From CALARM01 sp040217695 (lineage in GTDB: Bacteria > Vulcanimicrobiota > SpSt-956 > JAKJGF01): a stretch of DNA of 6,415 nt. Below, one piece after another: positions 6,169 to 6,415 of this stretch. The stretch lies in NCBI GenBank assembly GCA_040217695.1, contig JBEHWO010000377.1, positions 1-6,415 of the forward strand, given 5' to 3'. The translations under genes and the position numbers were made by a program. The stretch's first letter is position 1. Each line of letters opens with the position of its first letter. The notes below the pieces were generated by a model that searched no databases, was not told the origin of the DNA, and saw only the letters and a program-made list of their open reading frames with translations.

Positions 6169-6224
6169 TATGAGAATCGTAACGCATAACGCGTAACGCG
6201 TGACGGGAGGAACAAATTCTCATA
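6169..6224. repeat. GTRACGC heptad array A5 in a perfect 9-bp inverted repeat
   Basis: The array at 6178-6207 reads CGTAACG CATAACG CGTAACG CGTGACG, then GG and 'agg'. It is flanked by tatgagaat (6169-6177) and attctcata (6216-6224), exact reverse complements. The arm sequence is unrelated to that around A4. The array ends shortly before the operator at 6233. Confidence 0.85.
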
Positions 6225-6229
6225 ATTCT

Positions 6230-6260
6230 TTGTGACCGAATCGGTCATGGTTGTTATACT
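6230..6260 (+). promoter_or_regulatory. Extended -10 promoter with 15-bp palindromic operator
   Basis: TGACCGAATCGGTCA (6233-6247) is a perfect palindrome with 7-bp arms around one central base, the size and form of many TetR/AcrR-family operators. TATACT (6255-6260) carries an extended -10 TG (6252-6253). TTGTGA (6230-6235) lies 19 bases upstream as a weak -35. The palindrome fills the space between these boxes, so a bound repressor would block polymerase. Transcription would start near 6267 and run rightward with a leader of about 100 bases. A second TATAAT at 6282-6287 has no well-spaced -35. The regulator itself is not visible. Confidence 0.65.
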
Positions 6261-6366
6261 TTTTTGCATAGAACGTTACATTATAATACTGAAGAATTTC
6301 AGGGGCCAGTCCCTGGAGAAAAGAAATTCGTCGTAAAACCTGTATATAATATCATTAAGAGTTAAT

Positions 6367-6415
6367 ATGACATGCCTGGAAGAACAAAGTCAGGAGAAAG
6401 AGGATTATTTGTTTT
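6367..6415 (+). CDS. Start of an unidentified gene cut by the window edge (frame uncertain)
   Basis: Two overlapping ATGs open frames that run to the edge. ATG at 6367 gives MTCLEEQSQEKEDYLF. ATG at 6372 gives MPGRTKSGERGLFV and has the better spacing from a weak purine stretch aagag (6358-6362). Both frames have stops shortly upstream, so a start here is plausible. Its position downstream of the operator suggests a regulated gene, perhaps a TetR-type regulator or its target. Neither peptide is long enough to recognise a family. Confidence 0.35.
   Translation, partial: MTCLEEQSQEKEDYLF

Larger units (their letters stand above)
5886..6366. other. Gene-free spacer with repeats and an outward promoter
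   Basis: No credible gene lies here. An open frame at 5996-6196 begins inside a heptad array and has no family features. The stretch contains two GTRACGC arrays, each centred in its own inverted repeat, an inverted repeat without heptads (6072-6134), and a palindromic operator with promoter near 6230-6260 that drives rightward. The NrnA-like gene and the rightward unit are therefore divergent, with the repeats between them. Confidence 0.7.

Noticed and set aside
5996..6196. 66-residue frame between arrays A4 and A5
   Set aside because: Its ATG is inside array A4 and its last codons are inside array A5. It has low-complexity content and no ribosome-binding site at a proper distance other than the repeat's own GGAGG.
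6298..6316. Hairpin cagggGCCAGTccctg in the leader before the right-edge gene, considered as riboswitch or attenuator
   Set aside because: The stem is only about 5-7 bp, there is no T-tract after it, and it fits no riboswitch consensus I can recognise.

Overview
The window is bacterial: Shine-Dalgarno sites (AGGAGG before deoB, AAGGAGGT before infA), a sigma70-type promoter, tightly packed genes and AT-rich spacers. The genes (phosphopentomutase, IF-1, a metallo-beta-lactamase-fold hydrolase, a REC-kinase-REC hybrid protein, a DHH/DHHA1 phosphoesterase, a DUF433/PIN-like pair) are widespread, so the lineage cannot be fixed from sequence alone. A free-living or environmental, Gram-negative-type bacterium rich in intergenic repeats is a reasonable guess.

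Layout. 1-448: the 3' end of a DUF433-type antitoxin gene and a complete DUF5615/Mut7-C PIN-like toxin gene, overlapping by one base. 492-1664: deoB. 1665-1911: a repeat-rich spacer with a small element bounded by inverted repeats and two heptanucleotide arrays. 1912-2895: a strong promoter, infA and an MBL-fold hydrolase, probably one transcript. 2913-4469 (minus): a soluble hybrid histidine kinase, convergent with the hydrolase. 4470-4904: a gene-free spacer with three copies of another heptad array and a second, diverged copy of the small element. 4905-5885 (minus): a NrnA-like DHH phosphoesterase. 5886-6366: a gene-free spacer with two more heptad arrays, an empty inverted repeat, and a palindromic operator on an extended -10 promoter that reads out of the window into a gene whose frame cannot be settled.

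The genes do not form one pathway. deoB (pentose-1-phosphate salvage) and NrnA (nano-RNA/pAp recycling) both feed nucleotide turnover, but they are far apart and on opposite strands. The kinase has no cognate partner in view.

The most unusual content is between the genes. Three families of 7-bp tandem repeats are present: GTGA-GTA/ATA, GTGA-AAA and GTRA-CGC. All share a GT(A/G)A core followed by a family-specific triplet. Two families sit inside the same inverted-repeat scaffold at two loci. Four of the five GTRACGC arrays lie near the centre of an inverted repeat, and the arms differ at each locus. This looks like a small non-coding repeat family whose heptad core is exchanged or amplified independently of its arms. 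No CRISPR array, tRNA, rRNA, transposase or phage gene was seen.
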